From positions 1 through 64,000 of the forward strand of contig CAMYKP010000007.1 in the NCBI GenBank assembly GCA_947259005.1: a stretch of 64,000 nucleotides of DNA, given 5' to 3'. The notes under the pieces were generated by a model. That model was not told where the DNA came from and searched no databases. It saw only the letters and a list, made by a program, of their open reading frames with translations. Each line of letters opens with the position of its first letter. Position 1 is the stretch's first letter. Shown piece after piece: positions 17,456 through 24,747 of the stretch. This stretch comes from an uncultured Parasphingopyxis sp. Lineage in GTDB: Bacteria > Pseudomonadota > Alphaproteobacteria > Sphingomonadales > Sphingomonadaceae. Made by a program: the position numbers and the translations under genes.

Positions 17456-18565
17456 ATGAAATTGTTCGGACGAAAATCCGGGAGCGCTTCGGCGCGTCCG
17501 GCGCTGCTGCGTGCGCCCTGGGGCGCGCTAACCGTCGGCGAATGGCCGCGCGGCTATGAGGCACAGGTGCGGGAGGGCTATGTCGGCAATCCGGTGGCGC
17601 AGCGCGCCATGCGGCTGGTGTCAGAGAGCGCGGGCGCAGCGCCGCTGGCAGGCGGGACGCGGGAACTGGCGCTGTGCAATACGGCCTCTGCCGGCCAGTC
17701 ACTGATCGAGACGGCGGCGGCGCATCTGCTGCTCCATGGCAATGCCTTTATCCAGATCCTCTGCGATGCGGAGGGCGCACCAGCCGAGCTGTTTGCGCTG
17801 CGCCCCGAACGGGTGACGATCGAGCCGGACGCGCAAGGATGGCCTGCCGCCTATCTGTACCGGGTCGGCGAGAAGGTGATGCGGCTGGAGGCAAAGGACG
17901 GGCTGGGCCATCCCAGCCTCGTCCATATCCGCGCCATGCATCCGCTCGACGATCATTACGGACTCGGCGCGCTGGGCGCGGCGGCGGGCGCAATCGCGAT
18001 CCACAATGCGGCGACGAAATGGAACAAGGCGCTGCTCGACAATGCGGCCCGGCCTTCCGGGGCGCTGGTTTACGATCCGGGCGATCCGGGCGCGGCGCTG
18101 TCCGGCGAGCAGTTCGAACGGCTGAAGGAAGAGATGGAGGCGGGCTTTGCCGGTGCGGCCAATGCCGGGCGACCGATGCTGCTCGAAGGCGGGCTGAAAT
18201 GGCAGGCGATGAGCCTGACGCCCGCCGATATGGATTTTGTCGGGCTGAAGGCGGCGGCGGCGCGGGAAATCGCGCTGGCCTTTGGCGTGCCGCCGATGCT
18301 GCTCGGCCTGCCGGGCGACAACACTTACGCCAATTACCGCGAGGCGAACCGGGCGCTGTGGCGGCTCGGCGTGCTGCCACTCACCGGCAAGATTTTGGGC
18401 GGCATCGCGCAGGGGGTGGGTGCCTGGTGGCCCGACACGGCGCTCTCCATCGATCTCGACAAGGTGCCCGCGCTTTCCGAAGACCGCGAGAAATTATGGG
18501 CGCAGGTCAGCGCCGCCGATTTCCTCTCGCCGGAAGAGAAGCGGGCGATGTTGGGGATCGGGTGA
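17456..18565 (+). CDS. GTA/HK97-type portal protein
   Basis: This 369-residue protein begins MKLFGRKSG and shows HK97-type portal features. These include VGNPVAQRAMRLVSESAGAAPL, the LLLHGNAFIQI segment, and PADMDFVGLKAAAAREIALAFGVPPMLLGLPGDNTYANYREANRALWR (a typical portal crown and stem region). It would form the dodecameric portal to which the terminase docks. The ATG at 17456 is preceded by AAAGG. An earlier in-frame ATG at 17402 would add 18 residues with no family support. The gene occupies the g3 position but is separated from the terminase by the inserted minus-strand gene. Confidence 0.92.
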   Translation: MKLFGRKSGSASARPALLRAPWGALTVGEWPRGYEAQVREGYVGNPVAQRAMRLVSESAGAAPLAGGTRELALCNTASAGQSLIETAAAHLLLHGNAFIQILCDAEGAPAELFALRPERVTIEPDAQGWPAAYLYRVGEKVMRLEAKDGLGHPSLVHIRAMHPLDDHYGLGALGAAAGAIAIHNAATKWNKALLDNAARPSGALVYDPGDPGAALSGEQFERLKEEMEAGFAGAANAGRPMLLEGGLKWQAMSLTPADMDFVGLKAAAAREIALAFGVPPMLLGLPGDNTYANYREANRALWRLGVLPLTGKILGGIAQGVGAWWPDTALSIDLDKVPALSEDREKLWAQVSAADFLSPEEKRAMLGIG

Positions 18566-18578
18566 GGGCGATGGGCCG

Positions 18579-18950
18579 CTACACATGCTGGTCCAAAAGG
18601 ATCGGGTTTCCGTCCGGATCGGTGACCATGCAGCTCGCCGGGCCGGTGGTGGTTTCGTCGGCCTCGGAAACGAATGGCACGCCTTCGGCTTTCAGTGCCT
18701 TCTGGATGTCGCGCACATCGGTGAAGCTCGCAAGTGCATTGCCGTTTTCGTCCCATCCCGGATTGAAGGTCAGCATGTTGTTTTCGAACATGCCCTGAAA
18801 CAGGCCGATCGTGCACGATGGGGACTTCAGGATCAGCCAGCCGTGTTCGGCGTGGCCGGCGAATTCCTCAAAGCCGAGCTTTTCGTAAAAGGCTTTCGAG
18901 GCCGCGATGTCCTTCACCGCGAGGCTGAGGGAAAAATTACCGAGTTCCAT
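18579..18950 (-). CDS. VOC-family (glyoxalase/bleomycin-resistance fold) protein
   Basis: The 123-residue protein has the paired beta-alpha-beta-beta-beta modules of the vicinal oxygen chelate fold. The first runs from ELGNFSLSLAVKDIAASKAFYEKLGFEEF, and the end of the second is CMVTDPDGNPILLDQHV. It is single-domain and probably acts as a dimer with a metal site between chains. No specific substrate can be assigned. The start at 18950 is preceded by AAGGA. It is the second minus-strand gene placed inside the GTA cluster, between portal and DUF6127, and its stop is 14 bases from the portal stop. Confidence 0.88.
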   Translation of the reverse strand: MELGNFSLSLAVKDIAASKAFYEKLGFEEFAGHAEHGWLILKSPSCTIGLFQGMFENNMLTFNPGWDENGNALASFTDVRDIQKALKAEGVPFVSEADETTTGPASCMVTDPDGNPILLDQHV

Positions 18951-19125
18951 GATCCTGTCCTTCTCTTTCAATGGATTGAGGCGACCTGGCTATCGTTCCG
19001 CCGCCTGTATTCCAATCGCCCATAAGGGTGATTTGGCCGAATTGCTGCGATCGGGTGACCTTGCCCGAACCAATCTTCGTCGTTCCTGTGTGGGAGGAAT
19101 TGACGAGCGACAATGGATATCCGAC

Positions 19126-19440
19126 ATGACCGAAAATGAAGAAATGCTGGCCCGGCTGGTCGCGCAACTGTCCGATCAGGGCAGCGATCTGGTGACGGTA
19201 CGGGCGGTGATCGAGGAAGCGAGCGAACTGGGCGCGTCCCATGCGCTGCACAAGCTCGGCCTGTCCGATGCCCATGCGCGCAAGGATCTGGACGAGCTGC
19301 GCGAGCTGCTCGGTGCCTGGCGGATTGCCCGGCGCGGGGCGCTACGCTCCGCCCTGGGTTGGCTGGCCAAGGCGATGGTCGCGCTGATGCTGTTCGGGAT
19401 GGCCGTGCGGTTCGGGCTGATCGACTGGCTGGGCCGATGA
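19126..19440 (+). CDS. DUF6127 GTA-associated protein
   Basis: The 104-residue protein is charged and helical at the start (ENEEMLARLVAQLSDQGSDLVTVRAVIEEASELGA), contains HKLGLSDAHARKDLDELRELLGAWR, and ends in a hydrophobic segment (KAMVALMLFGMAVRFGLI). This combination is the DUF6127 family found between portal and protease genes in sphingomonad GTA clusters, corresponding in position to g3.5. Its function is not established; the C-terminal helix suggests membrane association. The stop overlaps the protease start as ATGA, so the two are translationally coupled. Confidence 0.8.
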   Translation: MTENEEMLARLVAQLSDQGSDLVTVRAVIEEASELGASHALHKLGLSDAHARKDLDELRELLGAWRIARRGALRSALGWLAKAMVALMLFGMAVRFGLIDWLGR

Positions 19441-19829
19441 GCGTGCGCTTTGCCGGCTATGCCGCGATTTTCGATCGTGCGGACCGGGGTGGCGATGTGA
19501 TCCGCCCGGGTGCGTTCAGTTATGCTTTGAAACGAGAAGGCGAGGTGCCTCTGCTCTGGCAGCATGAACGCGGCAAGGTGATCGGCCGGATCGAGAGCCT
19601 TGAGGAAGATGGGCGCGGGTTACGCGTGATCGCGAAACTGGAGGATGCGAAGCTGGCGGCGGGTGTAGAAAGCGGCACGCTTGGCGGCCTGAGCTTCGGC
19701 TATCGGGTTCGCGAGGGGCGGCCGGGCAGGGCGAACTTGCGCGAACTTATCGACCTCGATCTGGTGGAGGTTAGTCTGGTGACGATTCCTATGCAGCCGC
19801 TTGCGCGGGTGCATGCTGTGGAGGGTTAG
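19437..19829 (+). CDS. HK97-family prohead protease
   Basis: The protein of 130 residues starts SVRFAGYAAIFDRADRGGDVIRPGAF and contains PLLWQHERGKVIGRIESLEED with the catalytic histidine (LWQHE). A GTLGGLSFGYR segment supplies the serine, and DLVEVSLVTIPMQPLARV closes the fold. These are the signatures of the HK97 prohead (S78) serine protease, which trims the capsid delta domain during head maturation. Length is on the short side but typical for GTA g4. It starts by overlapping DUF6127 and overlaps a convergent small minus-strand gene by four bases. The capsid gene it should serve is more than 1.1 kb away, separated by three minus-strand genes. Confidence 0.92.
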   Translation: MSVRFAGYAAIFDRADRGGDVIRPGAFSYALKREGEVPLLWQHERGKVIGRIESLEEDGRGLRVIAKLEDAKLAAGVESGTLGGLSFGYRVREGRPGRANLRELIDLDLVEVSLVTIPMQPLARVHAVEG

Positions 19830-20035
19830 ATCATCTTGAAGTGTTTAAGCGCGGCTTCGATTGCAGCTTTCTTTTCGGGAGGACACGGATATTTGCGTGT
19901 TGTCGTGTTCAACCGATTTGGGGCGGTACCCGATGTTAAGCCGTATTGTGATTTTACGTCAGCGATCCAGCAGGTTTTGGGGACGAAACCACCGGTGACT
20001 TTGACATGCCTCTGGATATCTGAATAAGTCGCCAT
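19826..20035 (-). CDS. Small conserved protein, unknown function
   Basis: The 69-residue protein has the pattern FVPKTCWIADVKSQYGL, then TAPNR, then YPCPPEKKAAIEAALKHFKMI. I have a general memory of similar short proteins with a KTCWI...PCPPEK pattern in varied bacteria, but I cannot name a function. The spaced cysteines and basic character could suit nucleic-acid binding. It follows DUF3297 by five bases on the same strand, so they form a small operon inside the GTA locus. A GAGGG-type site lies before the ATG. Confidence 0.6.
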   Translation of the reverse strand: MATYSDIQRHVKVTGGFVPKTCWIADVKSQYGLTSGTAPNRLNTTTRKYPCPPEKKAAIEAALKHFKMI

Positions 20036-20040
20036 AATTT

Positions 20041-20301
20041 CTAACCCTCGCCAGCATCCTCAAACCAGGCTTCGACCTCGCCATTGAGCTTGATCGTCAG
20101 CGGGTTGCCGTGGCGGTCGCGGGTTTTGCCGGCCTGGACGCGGATCCAGCCTTCGGAGATGCAATATTCCTCGACATCGATCCGTTCGCGCCCCTTGAAG
20201 CGGATGCCGATGCCGCGTTCGAGGAGGGCGGGCTCGTAATAGTCGCTCGACGGAATGGTCGAAAGGCGATCGGGCGGGGTGTCTTTGGCTGTGTCTGTCA
20301 T
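20041..20301 (-). CDS. DUF3297 family protein
   Basis: The 86-residue protein matches the small DUF3297 family: DRLSTIPSSDYYEPALLERGIGIRFKG, then VEEYCISEGWIRV, and a KTRDRHGNPLTIKLNGEVEAWFE ending. Family members are widespread single-domain proteins of unknown function, sometimes mislabelled as glutathione peroxidases; no catalytic residues for that activity are visible. The gene lies on the minus strand between the prohead protease and capsid genes. It has nothing to do with phage structure and looks like chromosomal cargo within the GTA cluster. Confidence 0.85.
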   Translation of the reverse strand: MTDTAKDTPPDRLSTIPSSDYYEPALLERGIGIRFKGRERIDVEEYCISEGWIRVQAGKTRDRHGNPLTIKLNGEVEAWFEDAGEG

Positions 20302-20377
20302 GCGCTGCGATTTAGTCCGTCAGTGAAGAGAAGAAAAGGCCTTCTGAAACCCTCTCCTGTAGGGAGTTCGGTGTCGG

Positions 20378-20417
20378 TCATGCCCCCGGCATGATCTGAA
20401 CAACGCGGGGCGTTGTT
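20378..20417. repeat. Pair of short perfect inverted repeats
   Basis: TCATGCC-CCC-GGCATGA (20378-20394) and AACAACGC-GGG-GCGTTGTT (20399-20417) lie side by side just downstream of the DUF559 gene. They resemble small REP-type palindromes. The remaining 180-base spacer holds nothing else recognisable. Confidence 0.55.
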
Positions 20418-20479
20418 CACCCCGAACTGGATGTGGAGGCTTGGCGAGGAAACGAGCTTAGCCGGAGCTCGGTGAGGGG

Positions 20480-20824
20480 TTAGCGATTGCGTGCAATGTC
20501 CAGCATCGCGGATATACGAACAAGCACATCGTCCGGATTGTCGAAAATTTCGGGATTCCAGAAACGGATCACAAACCAGCCAGCCTGTTCGAGATAGTCC
20601 GTGCGCGCCTTATCTGCGCTGGCATTTTTCGCATGCTGCCCGCCGTCCAGTTCCACGATCAGCCTGGCATCGAAACAGGCAAAATCGACAATATAGGGAC
20701 CGACAGGCTTTTGACGGGTGAATTTATGGCCGTTGAGCTGGCGGTTGCGAAGCCGTGCCCACAGTTTTTTCTCGGCTTCCGTCGCATCGTGGCGGAGCCG
20801 TCTCGCGTTTGGAACATTGTCCAT
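20480..20824 (-). CDS. DUF559 (Vsr-like) endonuclease-fold protein
   Basis: The 114-residue protein has the DUF559 signature: ARRLRHDATEAEKKLWARLRNRQLNGHKFTRQ, then YIVDFACFDARLIVELDGGQH and WFVIRFWNPEIFDN. The fold is related to PD-(D/E)XK/Vsr nucleases, with VDFACF...VELDGGQH providing the likely catalytic acid residues. Its biological role is unknown. It is flanked by palindromic sequences on both sides and sits on the minus strand just before the GTA capsid gene. Such genes often travel as single-gene cassettes; no target-site duplication could be recognised here. Confidence 0.88.
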   Translation of the reverse strand: MDNVPNARRLRHDATEAEKKLWARLRNRQLNGHKFTRQKPVGPYIVDFACFDARLIVELDGGQHAKNASADKARTDYLEQAGWFVIRFWNPEIFDNPDDVLVRISAMLDIARNR

Positions 20825-20888
20825 GATTGAGAGCTTTTAACCCCTCATCCAACTGCGTCTAGCGGGGCAAGCCCGCAAGACTTCATAT

Positions 20889-20909
20889 CCTTCTCCCCCT
20901 GGGAGAAGG
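20889..20909. repeat. Perfect 9-bp inverted repeat
   Basis: CCTTCTCCC (20889-20897) and GGGAGAAGG (20901-20909) form a hairpin with loop CCT, upstream of the DUF559 gene and 87 bases before the capsid start. This CCTTCTCCC hairpin type is common as an interspersed element in proteobacterial genomes. Confidence 0.5.
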
Positions 20910-20995
20910 GCCCCATCCGCCTCCGTGCCGACCTGCCCGGGGGCTTTTTTGTGTCCCCAATCCAAGAGTTCAGTTCAACCCAGGAGAAAGCCAAG

Positions 20996-22960
20996 ATGAC
21001 TATCGAAACCAAGATGGACCCCCTCGCTGCGAGCTTTGCGGCTATGGAGCATCCGCCGCATGAAGAGGCGGAGGCCGGCGAAGAGACGGCGGAGCAGGCC
21101 GAAGAGCAATCGGCCGTGGACAAGGTTGCCGAGCATATCGCGGCGGTAAAGCGGTGGATGGATGCGCATACGGTGGCGTCCGCGCGTCCGGCGCTCGAAG
21201 GCACGAAATCCATGCCGCACGGGCAGAGCGATTTCACCGCGCAATATCTGCGGCGCGGGCTGGAGATCGGCCTTGAGCGCAAGAGCTTCGACGGCACGAC
21301 CGGCGCGGCGGGCGGCTATGCCATCCCGCAGGAAATCGATGCGGTGATCGACCGGACGCTGAATGACATTTCGCCGATCCGGGCTATCGCCAATGTCGTG
21401 AAGGTGGGCAGTGCCGGTTACCGGAAACTCGTGACGACGGGCGGAACGCCCTCGGGCTGGGTCGCCGAAGATGCCGAGCGGCCCGAAACCGACACTCCGG
21501 ACTTTGCCGAAATCGCCCCACCTATGGGCGAGCTTTATGCCAACCCCGCGGCTTCCCAGGCGATGCTCGACGATGCGGCTTTCGATGTCGAGGCGTGGCT
21601 GGCGAGCGAGATTGCATCCGAGTTCGCGCAGGCCGAGGGTGCGGCCTTCGTCAATGGCTCTGGCGCCAATCGCCCCAAGGGTTTCCTGCAGGCGACGATC
21701 ACCGACGAAGCCGATGGCGTCCGCGCCTTCGGGTCGCTGCAATATATCGCGACCGGCACGGATGGCGGCTTCGATGCGAGTGACCCGGAATATGCGCTGG
21801 TCGATCTCGTCCAGTCACTGCGCTCGCCTTATCGGCAGGGCGCACATTTCGTGATGAACTCGGCCACGCTCTCGGCCATCCGCAAGTTCAAGACGGCGGA
21901 CGGCGCGTTCCTCTGGCAGCCGGGCCTGATGGCGGGGCAGCCCGACACCCTGCTCGGCTATCCGATCGTCGAGGCGGATGACATGCCGGATATTGCCAGC
22001 GATGCGGACGCCATCGCCTTCGGGAATTTCAAGGCTGGCTATCTGATCGCCGAACGCGCCGAAACCGCCATCCTGCGCGATCCCTTCTCGAACAAGCCGT
22101 TCGTCCATTTCTACGCGACGAAGCGCGTGGGTGGGCAGGTTTCGAACTCGGAAGCGATCAAGCTGCTGCGCGGCGCGGCCGGAGATTTCAAGAGTGAGAC
22201 CGGTTTCCGGCTTCATCCGGGCGGCGAGGAGCAAGCCGTCGATCCCCTGATTGCTTCGGCGGAAGGCGCAAGCGGGACGCCAGCCTATCGCGGCCTTGCG
22301 CTGGCAGTATTCGAAAATTGCCAGCTCGCCGATTTCGGCAATCGCATTCCTTCGCTGACATTCGAGGTTGAGGCGGATGAAGAAGCCGTTTCCGTTGCCG
22401 ATATCGTGGCCGAGCTGAGCGCGGGGCAGGTGGCTGCGGTCAGCAGCGCGACGCTCTGCGGTTATGCCGGGCAGGGCAGCAGCATTCGCACAGCCATCGA
22501 AGCGCTGGTTGCTGCATTGCCCCATCACCGGGTCGACGATGCCGATACGCTGCATTTTTCAGATACTCTCCCGGCGCCCGTGCTGCTTGATGATGCTACG
22601 CTTGGTGCCAGGGCCGGAGAGCAGGGAGCAGTCCGCTACCAGATGGAAAGGCAGGGCGCGGACAAAGCTCCCGCCGAAACCGTGTTGCGCTATTATGAAC
22701 CGGAGCGCGATTACCAGACTGGTGTGCAACGCGCCTGGCGGGATGGGGCAGGCCACGCGGCCGAACGGATCGACCTTCCTGCGACGCTGTCCGCACCGCG
22801 GGCCAAGGCCATTGCCGAAGCGCGTCTTGAACGGGTGTGGGCCGAAAAGGCGAGTGCATCGGTAACGCTGCCCTGGTCGGCGATGATGTTCAGGCCCGGT
22901 GATGCGATAGAGATTCCCGGAGTGGCCGGTTTGTGGCGGGTGGCCGGATTCGGGCTGTAG
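20996..22960 (+). CDS. Capsid-megatron fusion (GTA g5::g15 remnant)
   Basis: From the ATG at 20996 (GGAG site upstream) the frame encodes 654 residues. Residues 1 to about 392 are an HK97/GTA major capsid protein. It has an acidic delta-like N-terminus, then GTTGAAGGYAIPQEIDAVID and ISPIRAIANVVKVGSAGYR, and ends TKRVGGQVSNSEAIKLL. The frame then continues without a break into EEQAVDPLIASAEGASGTPAYRGLALAVFE and NRIPSLTFEV, the middle-to-late part of the GTA tail-tip protein g15. The junction lies near base 22170. It ends at TAG 22958-22960, beyond which g15 homology continues in the same frame. A translated product would be a capsid with about 260 foreign residues. Confidence 0.85.
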   Translation: MTIETKMDPLAASFAAMEHPPHEEAEAGEETAEQAEEQSAVDKVAEHIAAVKRWMDAHTVASARPALEGTKSMPHGQSDFTAQYLRRGLEIGLERKSFDGTTGAAGGYAIPQEIDAVIDRTLNDISPIRAIANVVKVGSAGYRKLVTTGGTPSGWVAEDAERPETDTPDFAEIAPPMGELYANPAASQAMLDDAAFDVEAWLASEIASEFAQAEGAAFVNGSGANRPKGFLQATITDEADGVRAFGSLQYIATGTDGGFDASDPEYALVDLVQSLRSPYRQGAHFVMNSATLSAIRKFKTADGAFLWQPGLMAGQPDTLLGYPIVEADDMPDIASDADAIAFGNFKAGYLIAERAETAILRDPFSNKPFVHFYATKRVGGQVSNSEAIKLLRGAAGDFKSETGFRLHPGGEEQAVDPLIASAEGASGTPAYRGLALAVFENCQLADFGNRIPSLTFEVEADEEAVSVADIVAELSAGQVAAVSSATLCGYAGQGSSIRTAIEALVAALPHHRVDDADTLHFSDTLPAPVLLDDATLGARAGEQGAVRYQMERQGADKAPAETVLRYYEPERDYQTGVQRAWRDGAGHAAERIDLPATLSAPRAKAIAEARLERVWAEKASASVTLPWSAMMFRPGDAIEIPGVAGLWRVAGFGL

Positions 22961-23995
22961 CGGATGGCCGTTTCTCTCGGTTGCGTGCAGGCTGCGGAAG
23001 CCGTCGCTGCGACGGCTGATGTCGCGGCTCCCGGTCGCGCAGTGTCCGACCCCGACCTTGAACACGGCCCGACCCGCCTGGAGTTGCTCGACCTTCCCGC
23101 GCTAGACGACAGTCTCGATGCGGCGCCCCTGTTGCTGATTGCCGCCGCCGGATCATCGCCGGGCTGGCGGTCGGCCATTGTCGAAGCCAGTTTCGACGGC
23201 GGGGCGAGCTTTGTGTCGCTGGGCCGTACGGCGCCTCCGGCCGTCATGGGCGCGGCGCTCGGGGTCCTCGAACCGGCGCAGGCCGCGCTGCTCGATACCG
23301 TGTCCATGATCGAGGTCGAGTTGCTGCATGAGGATATGTGGCTGGCGGGCGCGTTAGATACTGCGCTGGTGTCCGGGGCCAATCTCGCTTTGCTGGGGAA
23401 CGAACTGATCCAGTTTGGCGTCGCGGAGGCGCTTGGCGAGAACCGGTTTCGCCTGTCGCGCCTCTTGCGGGGACGGCGGGGCACCGAATGGGCGATGAGC
23501 GAACATGCCACAGGCGAGCGGTTTGTACTGCTTGATCCGGCGACAGTGAAATCCTTCGAGACACCGGTCTCGGCCCTTGGCGGCTCGGTGGAACTGCTGG
23601 CTACAGGATTGGGCGATGCCGAGGATCCCGTGTCGGTCAGCGATATCGTCCATGGCCGGTCGGTTCGTCCGCCCGCGCCCGTGCATTTGTCGGCATATCG
23701 CGAGGCAGGCGGGGATATCCGCTTCGCATGGGTCAGGCGAAGCCGGATCGGCTGGGCCTGGACGTCAGGCGGGGACGTTCCGCTCGGCTAGGAAGAAGAA
23801 AAGTGGCGGGTCGTGATCGAGCCATCTGCCGGCCAGTCGCGCACGCTGGAAACGGGCGAGGCGGCGCTGACCTATACGGTCGCCGATCAGCTGGCCGACG
23901 GTACCGAGGCTGTCGACACGTTTGAGCTATCGGTCGCCCAACTCGGCGCGATTGCAGAATCCGATCCAGCCACCCGGAAAACTTTCCATCTCTAA
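22172..23995 (+). pseudogene. GTA tail-tip (g15) C-terminal remnant
   Basis: One reading frame spans the segment, interrupted by TAG at 22958-22960 and TAG at 23789-23791. Segment one is fused to the capsid gene and includes PAYRGLALAVFE and the baseplate-like VLRYYEPERDYQTGVQR. Segment two (22961-23788) includes LGNELIQFG, RLSRLLRGRRGTEWA and GERFVLLDP, typical of g15/Rcc01698-type C-termini. Segment three (23792-23995) begins EEEKWRVVIEP and ends TRKTFHL before TAA. By family pattern the first stop falls where L-E-R-M would be expected, so GAG to TAG is a likely mutation. No frameshift is present. Confidence 0.8.
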
Positions 23996-24010
23996 CAGAG
24001 GAGCATGTGC

Positions 24011-24511
24011 ATGACCGATGCAACTGCACGCTTTGGCCTGCCATTCATTCAGCCGGGACAGGCCCAGAAAGAGTTTTTCCACAATGAGGCGCTCGCGCTG
24101 CTGGATGGTGCAGTGCATCCGGCGGCCGAGACGCGGGGTGACAATGTGCCGCCTACAAGTCCGTCGATCGGACAAAGCTGGATCGTCGGCCAGGCGCCGA
24201 CCGGCGATTGGGCGGGTCAGGGCGAAAAGCTTGCGACCTGGACCAGCGGGGGCTGGCGTTTTGTCGAATCGGTGGAGGGCATGCAGATATGGTTGCGCGA
24301 TTCCGGTGTCTTTTCCTTCTGGACCGGTTCTGAATGGCGCGACGGTGAACATGTTTGCGATGCACTTGTAATTGCGGGGCAAACTGTTGTTCGGGAGCAA
24401 CAGGCGGCGGTGCCTGATGTGTCCGGTGGCGCGGTAATCGACGGGGAAGCGCGATCTGCGATCATTTCGATTCTCGAAGCTTTACGCGCCCACGGGCTTA
24501 TCGCGACATGA
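24011..24511 (+). CDS. DUF2793 GTA-associated protein
   Basis: The 166-residue protein opens TDATARFGLPFIQPGQAQKEFFHNEALALLDGAVHP, the hallmark of DUF2793. It contains tryptophan-rich repeats (GQSWIVGQAPTGDWAGQ, TWTSGGWRFVE, WTGSEWRDG) before a helical end. These proteins sit at the downstream end of sphingomonad and other alphaproteobacterial GTA or prophage tail regions and may be fibre-like. GAGGAG is spaced correctly for the ATG at 24011 but is too close for the one at 24005. The frame is intact although the preceding tail-tip gene is not. Confidence 0.82.
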   Translation: MTDATARFGLPFIQPGQAQKEFFHNEALALLDGAVHPAAETRGDNVPPTSPSIGQSWIVGQAPTGDWAGQGEKLATWTSGGWRFVESVEGMQIWLRDSGVFSFWTGSEWRDGEHVCDALVIAGQTVVREQQAAVPDVSGGAVIDGEARSAIISILEALRAHGLIAT

Positions 24512-24710
24512 TCTTACGATAAATCACAATTAAATAACCAACATTCCTTGCCACTATGCAACCATCTCGGCATAGACGCGTTGGTTGCTCTGTTACCGTA
24601 TGTCGTTGATGGCCTCCTTGGTCATTTGATTACTCTAATGCGGCATTTTGGCAACAGATACTCCAATTGTCCGCTTGCGTGGACAGTATGGTTTCGATAT
24701 TGGTTTTCGT

Positions 24711-24727
24711 ATTCCTACGCTAGGAAT
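24711..24727. promoter_or_regulatory. Inverted repeat in ompA-like leader
   Basis: ATTCCTA-CGC-TAGGAAT is a perfect 7-bp inverted repeat with a 3-base loop, ending about ten bases before the ribosome-binding site of the OmpA-type gene. It could be an operator or an mRNA-stabilising stem. The rest of the 236-base intergenic region is AT-rich; no convincing promoter pair was fixed. Confidence 0.45.
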
Positions 24728-24747
24728 TTGTAAGAAAGGGGAAAGTT

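Larger units (their letters stand above)
14437..24511 (+). mobile_element. Decayed gene transfer agent (GTA) locus
   Basis: Plus-strand genes follow the RcGTA order: terminase small and large subunits, portal, DUF6127, prohead protease, capsid, then a tail-tip remnant and DUF2793. Everything between capsid and the end of the tail-tip gene is missing, including adaptor, tail tube, tape measure, distal tail, hub and peptidase genes. There is no integrase or attachment repeat, which agrees with a vertically inherited GTA more than with an active prophage. Five minus-strand genes with no phage character lie at the junctions between GTA genes. Confidence 0.8.

Noticed and set aside
22958-23791. 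Genome-wide TAG recoding to explain the two amber codons
   Set aside because: Several intact genes nearby end in TAG at the expected family C-terminus (for instance the GST ending at 2297 and the symporter ending at 6998), so TAG is a normal stop here.
14437-24511. Active prophage
   Set aside because: No integrase, repressor, lysis, replication or attachment-site features, and most tail genes are deleted; the gene order is that of a GTA.
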